Of a stretch of DNA of 64,000 bases, positions 46,083 through 55,329 are shown piece after piece. Position 1 is the stretch's first letter, and each line of letters begins with the position of its first letter. Position numbers and translations under genes: made by a program. The stretch spans positions 169,370 through 233,369 of the forward strand of contig NZ_BAAAEP010000002.1 in the NCBI RefSeq assembly GCF_039523075.1. The letters run 5' to 3'. The stretch is from Caenispirillum bisanense (GTDB lineage: Bacteria; Pseudomonadota; Alphaproteobacteria; Rhodospirillales; Rhodospirillaceae). The notes below the pieces were generated by a model. That model saw only the letters and a list, made by a program, of their open reading frames with translations. It had not been told where the DNA came from and ran no database searches.

Positions 46083-47480
46083 TCAGGACAAGGCCTGGAC
46101 GATCTCCTCCGTCATCTTCTTCGCGTCGCCGAACAGCATCATGGTGTTGTCGCGGAAGAACAGTTCGTTCTCCACGCCGGCATAGCCGGAGGCCATGGAA
46201 CGCTTGATGAAGAGCACGGTCTTGGCCTTTTCCACGTCGAGCACCGGCATGCCGTAGATGGCGCTCTGCGGGTCGGTCTTGGCGGCCGGGTTGGTGACGT
46301 CGTTGGCGCCGATGACATAGGCGACGTCGGCGGTGGTGAACTCGTGGTTGATCTCTTCGAGTTCGAACACCTCGTCATAGGGCACGTTGGCTTCCGCCAG
46401 CAGCACGTTCATGTGCCCCGGCATGCGGCCCGCCACCGGATGAATGGCGTAGCGTACCTCCACCCCTTCGGCCTTCAGCAGGTCGGCCATTTCGCGCACC
46501 GCATGCTGCGCCTGGGCGACCGCCATGCCGTAGCCGGGGACGATGATCACCTTGCTCGCGTTCTTCATGATGAAGGCCGCGTCGTCGGCCGAACCGGCCT
46601 TCACCGCCCGGTCGCCGGCCACGCCACCCGCCGCCGCGGCGGAGGTGTCGCCGCCGAAGCCGCCGAGGATGACGTTGATGATCGAGCGGTTCATGCCCTT
46701 GCACATGATGTAGGACAGGATGGCGCCCGACGCGCCCACCAGGGCGCCGGTGATGACCAGGGTGGAGTTGCCCAGCGTGAAGCCGATGCCCGCCGCCGCC
46801 CAGCCGGAGTAGCTGTTCAGCATGGACACGATCACCGGCATGTCGGCGCCGCCGATGGGCAGGATCAGCAGGAAGCCGAGCGCGAAGGCCAGCGCCACGA
46901 TCAGGCCGAAGGCGAAGTAGGAGCCGGTGGCGGCGAACCAGATCACCAGCAGGATCACCAGGATGCCGAGCGCCGCGTTCAGCGGGTGCTGCATGGGGAA
47001 CACCAGCGGCTTGCCGGTGACCAGACCCTGCAGCTTGGCGAAGGCGACGATGGAGCCGGTGAAGGTGATGGCGCCGACGGCGGTGCCGATGGACATTTCA
47101 ATCAGCGAACCGGCGCCGATCTTGCCCACGTGGCCGATGCCATAGGCTTCCGGGTTGAACAGCGCCGCCGCCGCCACCAGCACGGCGGCCAGGCCGACCA
47201 GGGAGTGGAAGGCGGCCACCAGCTGCGGCAGGGCCGTCATCTGGATGCGCAGGGCGATGACGGTGCCGATGGCGCCGCCGATGATGATGCCGAAGACGAT
47301 CCAGACATAGGACTGGACCACCGGCGACACCAGCGTGGTCAGGATGGCGATGCCCATGCCGACCATGCCGAAGATGTTGCCCTGGCGGGCGGTTTCCGGG
47401 CTCGACAGCCCGCGCAGCGCCAGGATGAACAGGACCGACGCCACCAGGTAGGCGAGGATCGTGAAGCTTTCTACAGCCAT
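46083..47480 (-). CDS. pntB: NAD(P) transhydrogenase subunit beta
   Basis: PntB carries the NADP(H)-binding domain III and part of the proton channel of the transhydrogenase, which uses the proton gradient to make NADPH from NADH. The 465-residue protein has about nine membrane helices up to residue 270. Its C-terminal NADP site includes VIIVPGYGMAVAQAQHAVRE and YVIGANDVTNPAAK. It lies 15 bp after the alpha-2 gene, and a strong terminator follows. Confidence 0.96.
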   Translation of the reverse strand: MAVESFTILAYLVASVLFILALRGLSSPETARQGNIFGMVGMGIAILTTLVSPVVQSYVWIVFGIIIGGAIGTVIALRIQMTALPQLVAAFHSLVGLAAVLVAAAALFNPEAYGIGHVGKIGAGSLIEMSIGTAVGAITFTGSIVAFAKLQGLVTGKPLVFPMQHPLNAALGILVILLVIWFAATGSYFAFGLIVALAFALGFLLILPIGGADMPVIVSMLNSYSGWAAAGIGFTLGNSTLVITGALVGASGAILSYIMCKGMNRSIINVILGGFGGDTSAAAAGGVAGDRAVKAGSADDAAFIMKNASKVIIVPGYGMAVAQAQHAVREMADLLKAEGVEVRYAIHPVAGRMPGHMNVLLAEANVPYDEVFELEEINHEFTTADVAYVIGANDVTNPAAKTDPQSAIYGMPVLDVEKAKTVLFIKRSMASGYAGVENELFFRDNTMMLFGDAKKMTEEIVQALS

Positions 47481-47495
47481 GGTGCGCGGTCCCCC

Positions 47496-47918
47496 TTACT
47501 TCTGCTTCTTCTTGAACATGGACAGCATGCGCTGGGTGACCACGAAGCCGCCGAAGATGTTGACGCTGGCCAGCACCACGGCGAAGAACCCGAGCACCTT
47601 GGAGCCCGAGAAACCCTCCGGCCCCGCCGCCAGCATGGCGCCGACGATGATGACCGACGACACGGCGTTGGTGACGGCCATCAGCGGCGAATGCAGCGCC
47701 GGCGTCACCCGCCACACCACGTAGTAGCCGACGAAGACGGCCAGCACGAAGACGGTCAGCAGCCAGTAGAACTCGCTCGGGGCGCCGGCCGCGGCGGTGG
47801 CGGCATCCTGGGTCAGGCGGGCGACCTCGGCGGCCACCAGCCGGGCGTTCAGCGCCAGGGCCTCGGCCTGTTCGGCCAGCAGCTGGGCGGCGCCGGCGAC
47901 CTTTTCCTGTTGTTCCAT
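47496..47918 (-). CDS. pntAB: NAD(P) transhydrogenase subunit alpha-2 (membrane part)
   Basis: The separate membrane piece of the alpha subunit, 140 residues, with four predicted helices after a cytoplasmic N-terminus (FYWLLTVFVLAVFVGYYVVW onward). The split of alpha into two polypeptides is typical for Rhodospirillum-like alphaproteobacteria; E. coli has one chain. I chose the ATG at 47918, overlapping the pntAA stop (TGATG) and 7 bp after GGAGG; a GTG one codon earlier is also possible. Confidence 0.94.
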   Translation of the reverse strand: MEQQEKVAGAAQLLAEQAEALALNARLVAAEVARLTQDAATAAAGAPSEFYWLLTVFVLAVFVGYYVVWRVTPALHSPLMAVTNAVSSVIIVGAMLAAGPEGFSGSKVLGFFAVVLASVNIFGGFVVTQRMLSMFKKKQK

Positions 47919-49084
47919 CACTGGCCTCCCTCGGCTTCGGCCTTCTTCAGCATGGGGTGGACGACGGCGCCGTCGCGGGTGACGAGGGTGCCTTTCACCA
48001 GATCATCATCCCATTTGAAATCAAGCGACTTGCTGTCCTTGTTCACCTGCGGGGTGAGGAAGTTCAGCAGGTTCTTGGCGAACAGCAGGCTGGAGTCCGA
48101 CGCCAGCCGGGCCGGCATGTTGGTGTGGCCGACGATGGTGACGCCGTGCTTGACCACCACCTTCTCGGGCTCGGTCAGTTCGCAGTTGCCGCCGGCTTCC
48201 GCCGCCAGGTCGACGATGACGCTGCCCGGCTTCATGGTCGCCACCTGCGCCGCGGTGATCAGCGTCGGCGCCCTGCGGCCCGGGATCAGCGCGGTGGTGA
48301 TGACCATGTCGGCCTTGGTCAGGTGCTCGCCGACGACCTTCTTCTGCTTCTCGAAGTATTCGGGCGGCATTTCCTTGGCGTAGCCGCCGGCCGTCTCCGC
48401 TTCCTTCTCCATCGCCTCGTCGACCACCACGAACTTGCCGCCGAGCGACTGCACCTGTTCCTTGGTGGCCGGACGGACGTCGGTGGCATAGACCACGGCG
48501 CCCATGCGCTTGGCGGTGGCGACCGCCTGCAGGCCGGCGACGCCGGCGCCGAAGATGAGCACGCGGGCCGGCGGCACGGTGCCGGCGGCGGTCATCATCA
48601 TCGGCATGGCGCGGTTGAAGGTGGACGCAGCCTCGATCACGGCGCGGTAGCCGGCGAGGTTGTTCTGCGAGCTGAGGATGTCCATGGACTGGGCGCGGGT
48701 GATGCGCGGCATCAGCTCCATGGCGAAGCTGGTCACCTTGCGGGCGGCCAGGGCCTCCACCACCGCCGGCTCCGTCAGGGCCTTCAGGTGGCAGACCAGC
48801 ACCGTGCCTTCCTTGTACTGCGCGACTTCGTCGGTGCCTTCGCCGGCGGTCAGCGGGCGCTGCACCTTGAAGATGACGTCGGCCGTCCCGACCGCCTCGG
48901 CGGCGGTGGCGGCGATGGACGCTCCGGCTTCCTTGAACGCTTCATCGGTAAAGGCGGCACCCTCCCCGGCGCCGGTCTCGACCACCACGTCGAAGCCAAG
49001 CCCGACGAGCTTCTTCACGGTGTCGGGCGACGCCGCCACGCGAAGCTCGCCTTCGCGTCGCTCCTTCGGTATGGCGATTCTCAT
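47918..49084 (-). CDS. pntAA: NAD(P) transhydrogenase subunit alpha-1 (NAD-binding)
   Basis: The soluble NAD(H)-binding domain I of the transhydrogenase, 388 residues. The start MRIAIPKERREGELRVAASP is diagnostic. The NAD site is VLIFGAGVAGLQAVATAKRMG, and the mobile-loop region includes YAKEMPPEYFEKQ. It resembles alanine dehydrogenase, but the pntAB/pntB context settles it. It is the first gene of the operon, with a 29-bp inverted repeat upstream. Confidence 0.96.
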   Translation of the reverse strand: MRIAIPKERREGELRVAASPDTVKKLVGLGFDVVVETGAGEGAAFTDEAFKEAGASIAATAAEAVGTADVIFKVQRPLTAGEGTDEVAQYKEGTVLVCHLKALTEPAVVEALAARKVTSFAMELMPRITRAQSMDILSSQNNLAGYRAVIEAASTFNRAMPMMMTAAGTVPPARVLIFGAGVAGLQAVATAKRMGAVVYATDVRPATKEQVQSLGGKFVVVDEAMEKEAETAGGYAKEMPPEYFEKQKKVVGEHLTKADMVITTALIPGRRAPTLITAAQVATMKPGSVIVDLAAEAGGNCELTEPEKVVVKHGVTIVGHTNMPARLASDSSLLFAKNLLNFLTPQVNKDSKSLDFKWDDDLVKGTLVTRDGAVVHPMLKKAEAEGGQ

Positions 49085-49393
49085 TGTGACTTATCCCCTT
49101 ATTCTGCCTGTGCCGCGCCTGCTCGGTAAGCCCAACACCATGGCGCCTTGCAATGCAGCATGCAAGCGCCTTGACCGTGCAGAACCCCTCCCACCCCCGC
49201 GGAACGACTAGCTTATTAGATTTACATCATGAATAAAACCCACCCCTTCGGGCCGGTCGCCAGCCGACAACTGCAGGGCGCAAAAGACCGGGTGCGGCGG
49301 TAGGATAAAGCCGCATTTCCTTTGACGGCCGGACGCCGCCGCCGGACACTCAGGGCAACCACAAGCAAAGCAACCGGATCGGGAGGATACACC
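49085..49393. other. Divergent control region between pntAA and the transhydrogenase-type ADH gene
   Basis: This 309-bp gap holds an inverted repeat at 49142-49170 (GGCGCCTTGCA and TGCAAGCGCC, one-base bulge) on the pntAA side. On the plus strand a 24-codon frame (49229-49303) is followed by TGCGGC/GCCGCA arms at 49293-49315 and TTTCCTTT. A possible promoter is TTGACG (49322) 17 bp from GACACT. None is strong enough to be called separately. Confidence 0.4.
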
Positions 49394-50698
49394 ATGCCGC
49401 AGCCGCGCCCGGCGCTGCCGACCCACGAGACCATCTTCACCGTCGACCCGGTGCCGCTGAAGTACGGGCACGGCGCCCTGGCGGAACTGGGCGGCGACGC
49501 CCGCGGCCTCGGCATGACGCGCGTCGGCCTGTTCACCGACCGCACCGTCGCCGGCCTGCCGTGCATGACAACTGCCCTCGCCGCCCTGCGCGAAGCGGGG
49601 CTCGACGTGGTGGTCTATGATGCGGTGGAGGTGGAGCCGACCGACCGCTCCTTCGCCGCCGCCGCCGCCTTCGCCCAGTCGGCGCGGCTGGACGGCTTCG
49701 TGTCGCTGGGCGGCGGGTCGGTGATGGATACGGCCAAGGCGGCCAACCTGCTGTCGACGTGGCCCGACGACCTGCTGGCCTACGTCAATGCTCCGGTGGG
49801 CGGGGCGAAGCCGGTTCCAGGGCCGCTGAAGCCGCACATCGCCTGCCCTACCACCTGCGGCACCGGCAGCGAAACCACCGGCGTCGCCATCTTCGACCTG
49901 CCGGAGCGGCAGCTGAAGACCGGCATTTCCAACCGGCTTCTCAAGCCCCGGCTGGCGGTGGTTGACCCTACGGCAACCTACACCCTACCCGCCGGAGTGG
50001 TCGCAGCCACCGGCTTCGACGTTCTCACCCACGCCATCGAAAGCTACACCGCGCGCCTGTTCACCAGCCGCGACAGGCCCGCCGCGCCGGCCCTGCGGCC
50101 GCCCTACCAGGGTGCGAATCCGTGGAGCGACGGCGGCGCGCTGGAGGCCATCCGGCTCGGCGGCCGCTATCTCGAACGGGCCGCCGCCGATGCCGCCGAC
50201 ACCGAGGCGCGCGACTTCCTCACCTTCGCCGCCACGCTCGCCGGCATGAGCTTCGGCAATGCCGGCGTCCACATCCCCCATGCCATGAGCTACGCCGTCG
50301 CCGGCCTCAACCACGAGTACCGCGCCGCCGGTTACGATGCCGCCGGCCACGGCATGGTGCCGCACGGCATCTCGGTGGTGGTGAATGCCCCCGCCGCCTT
50401 CCGCTTCACCGCCGATGCCGACCCGCAGCGCCACCTGACCGCCGCCGCCGCCCTGGGGGCCGACATCCACCAGGCCGGCCCGGACGATGCCGGCGCGGTG
50501 CTGGCCGGGCGCCTGGCGGAGATGATGCGCGCCACCGGCATCCCCAACGGCCTGTCCGACATCGGCTATACCGACGCCGACATCCCCGCCCTGGTCAACA
50601 GCGCCTGGCCGCAGCAGCGCCTGCTGGTGCAGGCCCCGAAGCCGGTGACGGAAGCCGACCTCGCCGACCTGTTCCGCGCCGCCATGCGCTATTGGTAA
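49394..50698 (+). CDS. Hydroxyacid-oxoacid transhydrogenase (ADHFE1-like, iron ADH family)
   Basis: An iron-containing alcohol dehydrogenase-fold protein of 434 residues, closest in pattern to human ADHFE1, which couples oxidation of 4-hydroxybutyrate to reduction of 2-oxoglutarate without free cofactor release. The motifs are DGFVSLGGGSVMDTAKAANL, CPTTCGTGSETTGVAIFDLP, GFDVLTHAIESYTAR, RPPYQGANPWSDGGALEAIR and GHGMVPHGISVVVNAPAAF. The His ligands for the metal are present. GGGAGGATACACC precedes the ATG at 49394, and I reject the longer reading. It is divergent from the pnt operon. Confidence 0.88.
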   Translation: MPQPRPALPTHETIFTVDPVPLKYGHGALAELGGDARGLGMTRVGLFTDRTVAGLPCMTTALAALREAGLDVVVYDAVEVEPTDRSFAAAAAFAQSARLDGFVSLGGGSVMDTAKAANLLSTWPDDLLAYVNAPVGGAKPVPGPLKPHIACPTTCGTGSETTGVAIFDLPERQLKTGISNRLLKPRLAVVDPTATYTLPAGVVAATGFDVLTHAIESYTARLFTSRDRPAAPALRPPYQGANPWSDGGALEAIRLGGRYLERAAADAADTEARDFLTFAATLAGMSFGNAGVHIPHAMSYAVAGLNHEYRAAGYDAAGHGMVPHGISVVVNAPAAFRFTADADPQRHLTAAAALGADIHQAGPDDAGAVLAGRLAEMMRATGIPNGLSDIGYTDADIPALVNSAWPQQRLLVQAPKPVTEADLADLFRAAMRYW

Positions 50699-50708
50699 GG
50701 CGCCGGCC

Positions 50709-51743
50709 TCAGGGGCCGAACACCTTGCTCCACAGCAGGCGCAGGCGGTCGCCGCTGGCGTCGGGGCGTTCGGTGAAGGCCTCCGGTTCGCCCATCAGGC
50801 GGCCGGAGGCATCCACCACCGCCCGGATGCCCCAGAACCCCAGTTCGGTGCCGCCGAACATGCCGTAGCGGTAGTCGCGCGCCTCCACCATCACGCGGCC
50901 GTCGCCATCGGGGGTGACGTGCCAGATGACGTTGTCCATGGCGAACCAGCGGAAGATGGCGCCCTGCTCGCTCTCCGCCACCGCCTGGGCCGGCGGCGGC
51001 AGTTCGCCGCGGGGGAAGCTGCGCCAGTCGATGGGGCGCGGCGCCAGCACGGAATAGAAGCCGACCTCCACCGCCTCCGGCCGCTCCACCACCACCCGCC
51101 GCAGCCACGGCTGGAACAGGGTGGGATAGGCGGTGACCTGAGCCGGGGCGGCCAGCTGGCGGGCGACCAGCTGTTCCACCTGCACGTTGACGCTCCAGCC
51201 GAACAGCGTCCAGGCGCTGATGAACAGCAGCGCCGCCGCAGCCGCCACCTGGGCCAGCAGCACCCGCCGCGCCGCCACCGCGCCGATCACCACCGCCACC
51301 ACCAGCGGCAGCGAGTAGATCGGGTCGATGATCGGCATGGCGTTGATGGCGAAGCGATGGCTCGAAAGCGGCGCCAGCAGCTGGGTGCCGTAGCTGGTGA
51401 ACAGGTCGATGATCGGGTGGGTGATCAGCGCCGCGATGGTCAGCCACACCCACGACGCCAGGATCTGCGGATCGGGCCGCCGGTCGGGCTCGCGCCGGCG
51501 CCACCACAGCCACAGGCCGAGCGCCAGCAGGGCGCCCATGGCCGGCCCGAAGAACAGCGAATGGGTGATGCCGCGGTGGTGAACCCAGGCGGCGAAGGGT
51601 CCGGCGACCCACCCGGCGGCGACGTCCAGATCGGGCACGAGGCCGAGCACCGCCCCGACGGCGATGGCCTTGCGACCAAGCCGGCGGCGGAAGCCCACCT
51701 GCGCCACGGTGGCGCCGAACAGCATCTGCGTGACGGTATCCAT
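50709..51743 (-). CDS. YdjM-like (DUF457) inner-membrane putative metal-dependent hydrolase
   Basis: A 344-residue membrane protein. Conserved acidic and His motifs typical of the family are GLVPDLDVAAG, WVHHRGITHSLFFGP and ALITHPIIDLFTSYGTQ, arranged around four or five hydrophobic segments, with a soluble C-terminal domain from about residue 190. The family is annotated as putative hydrolase, and E. coli YdjM is in the SOS regulon; the reaction is unknown. MDTVTQML at 51743 fits the family start better than the TTG three codons earlier. It converges on the ADH gene. Confidence 0.8.
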   Translation of the reverse strand: MDTVTQMLFGATVAQVGFRRRLGRKAIAVGAVLGLVPDLDVAAGWVAGPFAAWVHHRGITHSLFFGPAMGALLALGLWLWWRRREPDRRPDPQILASWVWLTIAALITHPIIDLFTSYGTQLLAPLSSHRFAINAMPIIDPIYSLPLVVAVVIGAVAARRVLLAQVAAAAALLFISAWTLFGWSVNVQVEQLVARQLAAPAQVTAYPTLFQPWLRRVVVERPEAVEVGFYSVLAPRPIDWRSFPRGELPPPAQAVAESEQGAIFRWFAMDNVIWHVTPDGDGRVMVEARDYRYGMFGGTELGFWGIRAVVDASGRLMGEPEAFTERPDASGDRLRLLWSKVFGP

Positions 51744-51803
51744 GGCCGTCAAGGTAAGGCCGCATCGCCTCTTCTTCCAGGGGGCGATGCGACGCGGCGG
51801 CGG

Positions 51804-52586
51804 TTACTCGCCGGCGGTGTGGCGCAGCGCCTCCAGGTCGCAGCGGAAGCGGTTGGTGCGCACCTCGGTCACCGTGCCGGCGCGCTTGAACTCCGCCACC
51901 ACCCGGCTGGCGGTTTCGGTGGTGACGCCGAGCATGGCGCCCAGGTCTTCCCGGCTGAACAGCTCCACCTCCGGCGCGCCGGTGCAGGCGGGCTCCACCT
52001 CCGCCAGATGCAGGAACAGGCGGGCGACGCGCGAGCGGGCGGAGCCGGTGGACAGGCCCGTCAGCCATTCGTCGGCCTGCTTCACGTTGCTGTGCCAGCG
52101 CTTCATCAGCTGGGTGTGCAGGCGCGGCGTCTCCACCGACAGGCGGCTGACCACCTCGCGCGGCAGGCGGCAGACGGTCACCGGCCGCAGCACCACCGCC
52201 GAATGCTCGTAGGGCTCGCCGAGCAGTACCTCCAGCCCGGCGGTATCGCCCCGCCGCAGCAGGCGGACGATGCGCTGGCTGCCGTCGGGCAGGTACTGCA
52301 CCAGCTTCACGAGGCCGGAGCGCACGGTGAACAGGGCCGTGCCCTCGTCGCCGGCGTGGTAGAGGGCGCTGCCGGGGTCGTAGGCCAGTTCGTCGATGGG
52401 CAGGTGGATGAGATCGAAGTCCTCCGCCCGCAGGTCGGCGAACAGCGCCATGTCCCGAATCGTGCAGCCCTCACACTCCGCCTGTCCCTTCCAGGCGGAT
52501 TCGATGCGACTTTTCTTCACCACGGCCTCGCGGTTGGACAGCCTTCGGCGGCCATCGTCTTTTTGATCGCGACACTTTAGGATCAT
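51804..52586 (-). CDS. Crp/Fnr-family regulator with N-terminal CxxC
   Basis: A 260-residue regulator: cyclic-nucleotide-type beta barrel, long dimer helix and winged helix-turn-helix at the end (FSREDLGAMLGVTTETASRV). The recognition helix has the E..SR pattern of Fnr proteins that bind TTGAT-type sites. Cysteines at 38 and 41 (ECEGCTIRDMALF) and one in VTVCRLPREVV align with three of the four iron-sulfur ligands of Fnr; the position of Fnr C29 is Ala. The ATG at 52586 has a poor ribosome-binding site; a GTG near 52522 is an alternative. It is divergent from fetAB with 42 bp between starts. Confidence 0.85.
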   Translation of the reverse strand: MILKCRDQKDDGRRRLSNREAVVKKSRIESAWKGQAECEGCTIRDMALFADLRAEDFDLIHLPIDELAYDPGSALYHAGDEGTALFTVRSGLVKLVQYLPDGSQRIVRLLRRGDTAGLEVLLGEPYEHSAVVLRPVTVCRLPREVVSRLSVETPRLHTQLMKRWHSNVKQADEWLTGLSTGSARSRVARLFLHLAEVEPACTGAPEVELFSREDLGAMLGVTTETASRVVAEFKRAGTVTEVRTNRFRCDLEALRHTAGE

Positions 52587-52628
52587 TCGCCGCACGCGAA
52601 AAGGGACAACCCCAGCAAGGTCTTGCTC

Positions 52629-53225
52629 ATGGCCGCCGCGCTGATCGTCGAAAGCCTCCGCCGGCCGCCGCTGCCGCCGGTGTCGTTCACCCTCGCCGCC
52701 GGGGAGTGCGTGGCCGTCACCGGGCCGTCCGGCTCGGGCAAGACGCTGCTGCTGCGGGCCATCGCCGACCTCGACCCCAACGACGGCCGGGTGACGCTGG
52801 ACGGCGTCGATCGAGCCGCCGTGCCGGCTCCCCAGTGGCGGCAGCGGGTGGCCTTCGTGCCGGCGGAAAGCGGCTGGTGGGCCGCCACCGTCGCCGACCA
52901 CCTGACGCCGGAAGCCCTGCCGCTGCTGGCCGCCGTCGGCATGGAGGATGCCGCCGCCTGGCGGGTGGAGCGGCTGTCGAGCGGCGAGCGCCAGCGCCTC
53001 GCCATGGTGCGGGCGCTCGCCCTGAAGCCACGCGTGCTGCTGCTGGACGAGCCCACCGCCAACCTGGACGCCGCCGCCACCGCTGCGGTGGAAGCCCTGA
53101 TCGGCGCGGCGCTGAGGGAGGGCATGGCGGTCGTCCTCGCCAGCCACGACCGCGAGCAGGTGGCGCGGCTGGCCGGGCGCGAACTCGCCTTCCGCGACGG
53201 CGCCCTGACGGAGGCCGCCGCATGA
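52629..53225 (+). CDS. fetA: Iron export ABC transporter ATPase FetA-like
   Basis: An ABC ATPase of 198 residues. Walker A is GPSGSGKTLLL, signature LSSGERQRLAMVRAL, Walker B VLLLDEPTANLD and switch SHDREQV. With the UPF0014-type permease encoded next it matches E. coli FetAB (YbbL/YbbM), which exports iron and raises peroxide resistance. AAGG precedes the ATG at 52629. Its stop overlaps the fetB start (ATGA). Export of iron is known for the E. coli pair and inferred here. Confidence 0.87.
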   Translation: MAAALIVESLRRPPLPPVSFTLAAGECVAVTGPSGSGKTLLLRAIADLDPNDGRVTLDGVDRAAVPAPQWRQRVAFVPAESGWWAATVADHLTPEALPLLAAVGMEDAAAWRVERLSSGERQRLAMVRALALKPRVLLLDEPTANLDAAATAAVEALIGAALREGMAVVLASHDREQVARLAGRELAFRDGALTEAAA

Positions 53226-54037
53226 CCCCCTACAGCGGCAACCTGGGGTGGGTCGACCTTGCCGTCTCCGCCCTGCTGATCGTCCTGGCGGGGGCGGTGT
53301 CGCTCGCCTGGGGGCTCGGCATCCATCGCCGGCTGCTGATCTCGGCGGTGCGGTCGGTGGTGCAGTTGCTGCTGCTGGCGCTGGTGCTGCAATGGCTGTT
53401 CGCCCATGCCTCGCCCTGGCTGACGGGGCTGGCGGCGGCGGTGATGCTGGGGTTCGCCGCCAACGAGATCTTCGGCCGCCAGGACCGCCGCCTGACCGGC
53501 GCCTGGGGCTACGGCGCCGGCGGGCTGGCCATCACCCTGGCGGCGACGGCGGTCACCCTGTTCGCCCTCGCCGGGCCGGTGCGGCCGGAGCCGTGGTACG
53601 ATCCGCGCTATGCCATACCGCTGCTGGGGATGATCCTCGGCAACGTCATGACCGGCATCGCCGTCGGGCTCAACACCCTCACCGCCGCCGTCGCCCGCGA
53701 CCGGACGGCCATCGAGGCGCGGCTGGCGCTCGGCCACAGCCGCTGGCGGGCGCTGGGCGATACGGTGCGCCACGCCCTGCGCACCGGCCTGATCGGCATC
53801 GTCAATAGCATGTCGGCGGCCGGCATCGTCTTCATCCCCGGCATGATGACCGGCCAGATCCTCGCCGGCCAGCCGCCGGAAGAAGCCGCCCGCTGGCAGA
53901 TCCTGATCCTGTTCCTCATCGCCGGCGCCACGGCGGTGGGCACGGTGACGGCGGTGATGCTGACCGTCGCCCGCCTCACCGACGACCGCCATCGGCTGCG
54001 GCTGGATCGCCTGCAGACCAGGGGCGACGGCCGCTGA
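53222..54037 (+). CDS. fetB: Iron export ABC transporter permease FetB-like
   Basis: A UPF0014-family permease of 271 residues with six or seven predicted helices. The conserved cytoplasmic part contains PLLGMILGNVMTGIAVGLNTL, EARLALGHSRWRA and SAAGIVFIPGMMTGQILAG, all FetB hallmarks. It overlaps fetA by 4 bp and converges on a small minus-strand reading frame 20 bp away. Confidence 0.9.
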   Translation: MTPYSGNLGWVDLAVSALLIVLAGAVSLAWGLGIHRRLLISAVRSVVQLLLLALVLQWLFAHASPWLTGLAAAVMLGFAANEIFGRQDRRLTGAWGYGAGGLAITLAATAVTLFALAGPVRPEPWYDPRYAIPLLGMILGNVMTGIAVGLNTLTAAVARDRTAIEARLALGHSRWRALGDTVRHALRTGLIGIVNSMSAAGIVFIPGMMTGQILAGQPPEEAARWQILILFLIAGATAVGTVTAVMLTVARLTDDRHRLRLDRLQTRGDGR

Positions 54038-54056
54038 TCCTGTTTTGTTCTTTAGG

Positions 54057-54155
54057 TCAGGCGACCAGGGCGGTGGCGATCACCGACCACAGATAGATGA
54101 CGCCCAGCAGGGACAGCAGCGCCAGGGTTTCGCGGAACAGCGTGGGGAAGGACAT
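54057..54155 (-). CDS. Predicted 32-residue membrane peptide
   Basis: A short frame between fetB and dusA that reads MSFPTLFRETLALLSLLGVI, then a hydrophobic end finishing TALVA. It has a short N-terminal part with one Arg and one Glu, then about 20 hydrophobic residues that would span a membrane once. AGGAG lies 8 bp before the ATG, and a sigma-70-like promoter (TTGACG-17 bp-TCTCAT) lies 50-80 bp upstream. An in-frame ATG five codons earlier has no good ribosome-binding site. I do not recognise it; function unknown. Confidence 0.6.
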   Translation of the reverse strand: MSFPTLFRETLALLSLLGVIYLWSVIATALVA

Positions 54156-54203
54156 GACGGGTCTCCTCATCAGGCTCGGTTCGCGGAATGTTCCAATGCG
54201 GTG

Positions 54204-54232
54204 ATGAGAACACACGGGGAACGAGCCGTCAA
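54204..54232 (-). promoter_or_regulatory. Predicted promoter for the 32-residue peptide gene
   Basis: Minus-strand TTGACG (54232-54227), a 17-bp spacer and TCTCAT (54209-54204), 5/6 and 4/6 matches. It points at the small frame and would give a leader of about 40 nt. It lies back to back with the dusA promoter. Confidence 0.5.
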
Positions 54233-54251
54233 GCGGGTGTTTTCGCGCCCT

Positions 54252-54279
54252 TTGCCAAAGCCGCGCCGCCGCCTATATT
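54252..54279 (+). promoter_or_regulatory. Predicted dusA promoter
   Basis: TTGCCA (54252-54257), a 16-bp spacer and TATATT (54274-54279). The -10 ends 7 bp before the dusA ATG, so transcription would begin at or next to the start codon. Confidence 0.65.
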
Positions 54280-54286
54280 CGCCGCC

Positions 54287-55318
<1,032 letters not shown>

Positions 55319-55329
55319 GGCGGCGGCCC

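Noticed and set aside
49142..49170. TTGCAT 17 bp from CATGGT over the inverted repeat as a pntAA promoter
   Set aside because: The -10 matches only 3 of 6 positions and it overlaps the palindrome, so I list only the palindrome.
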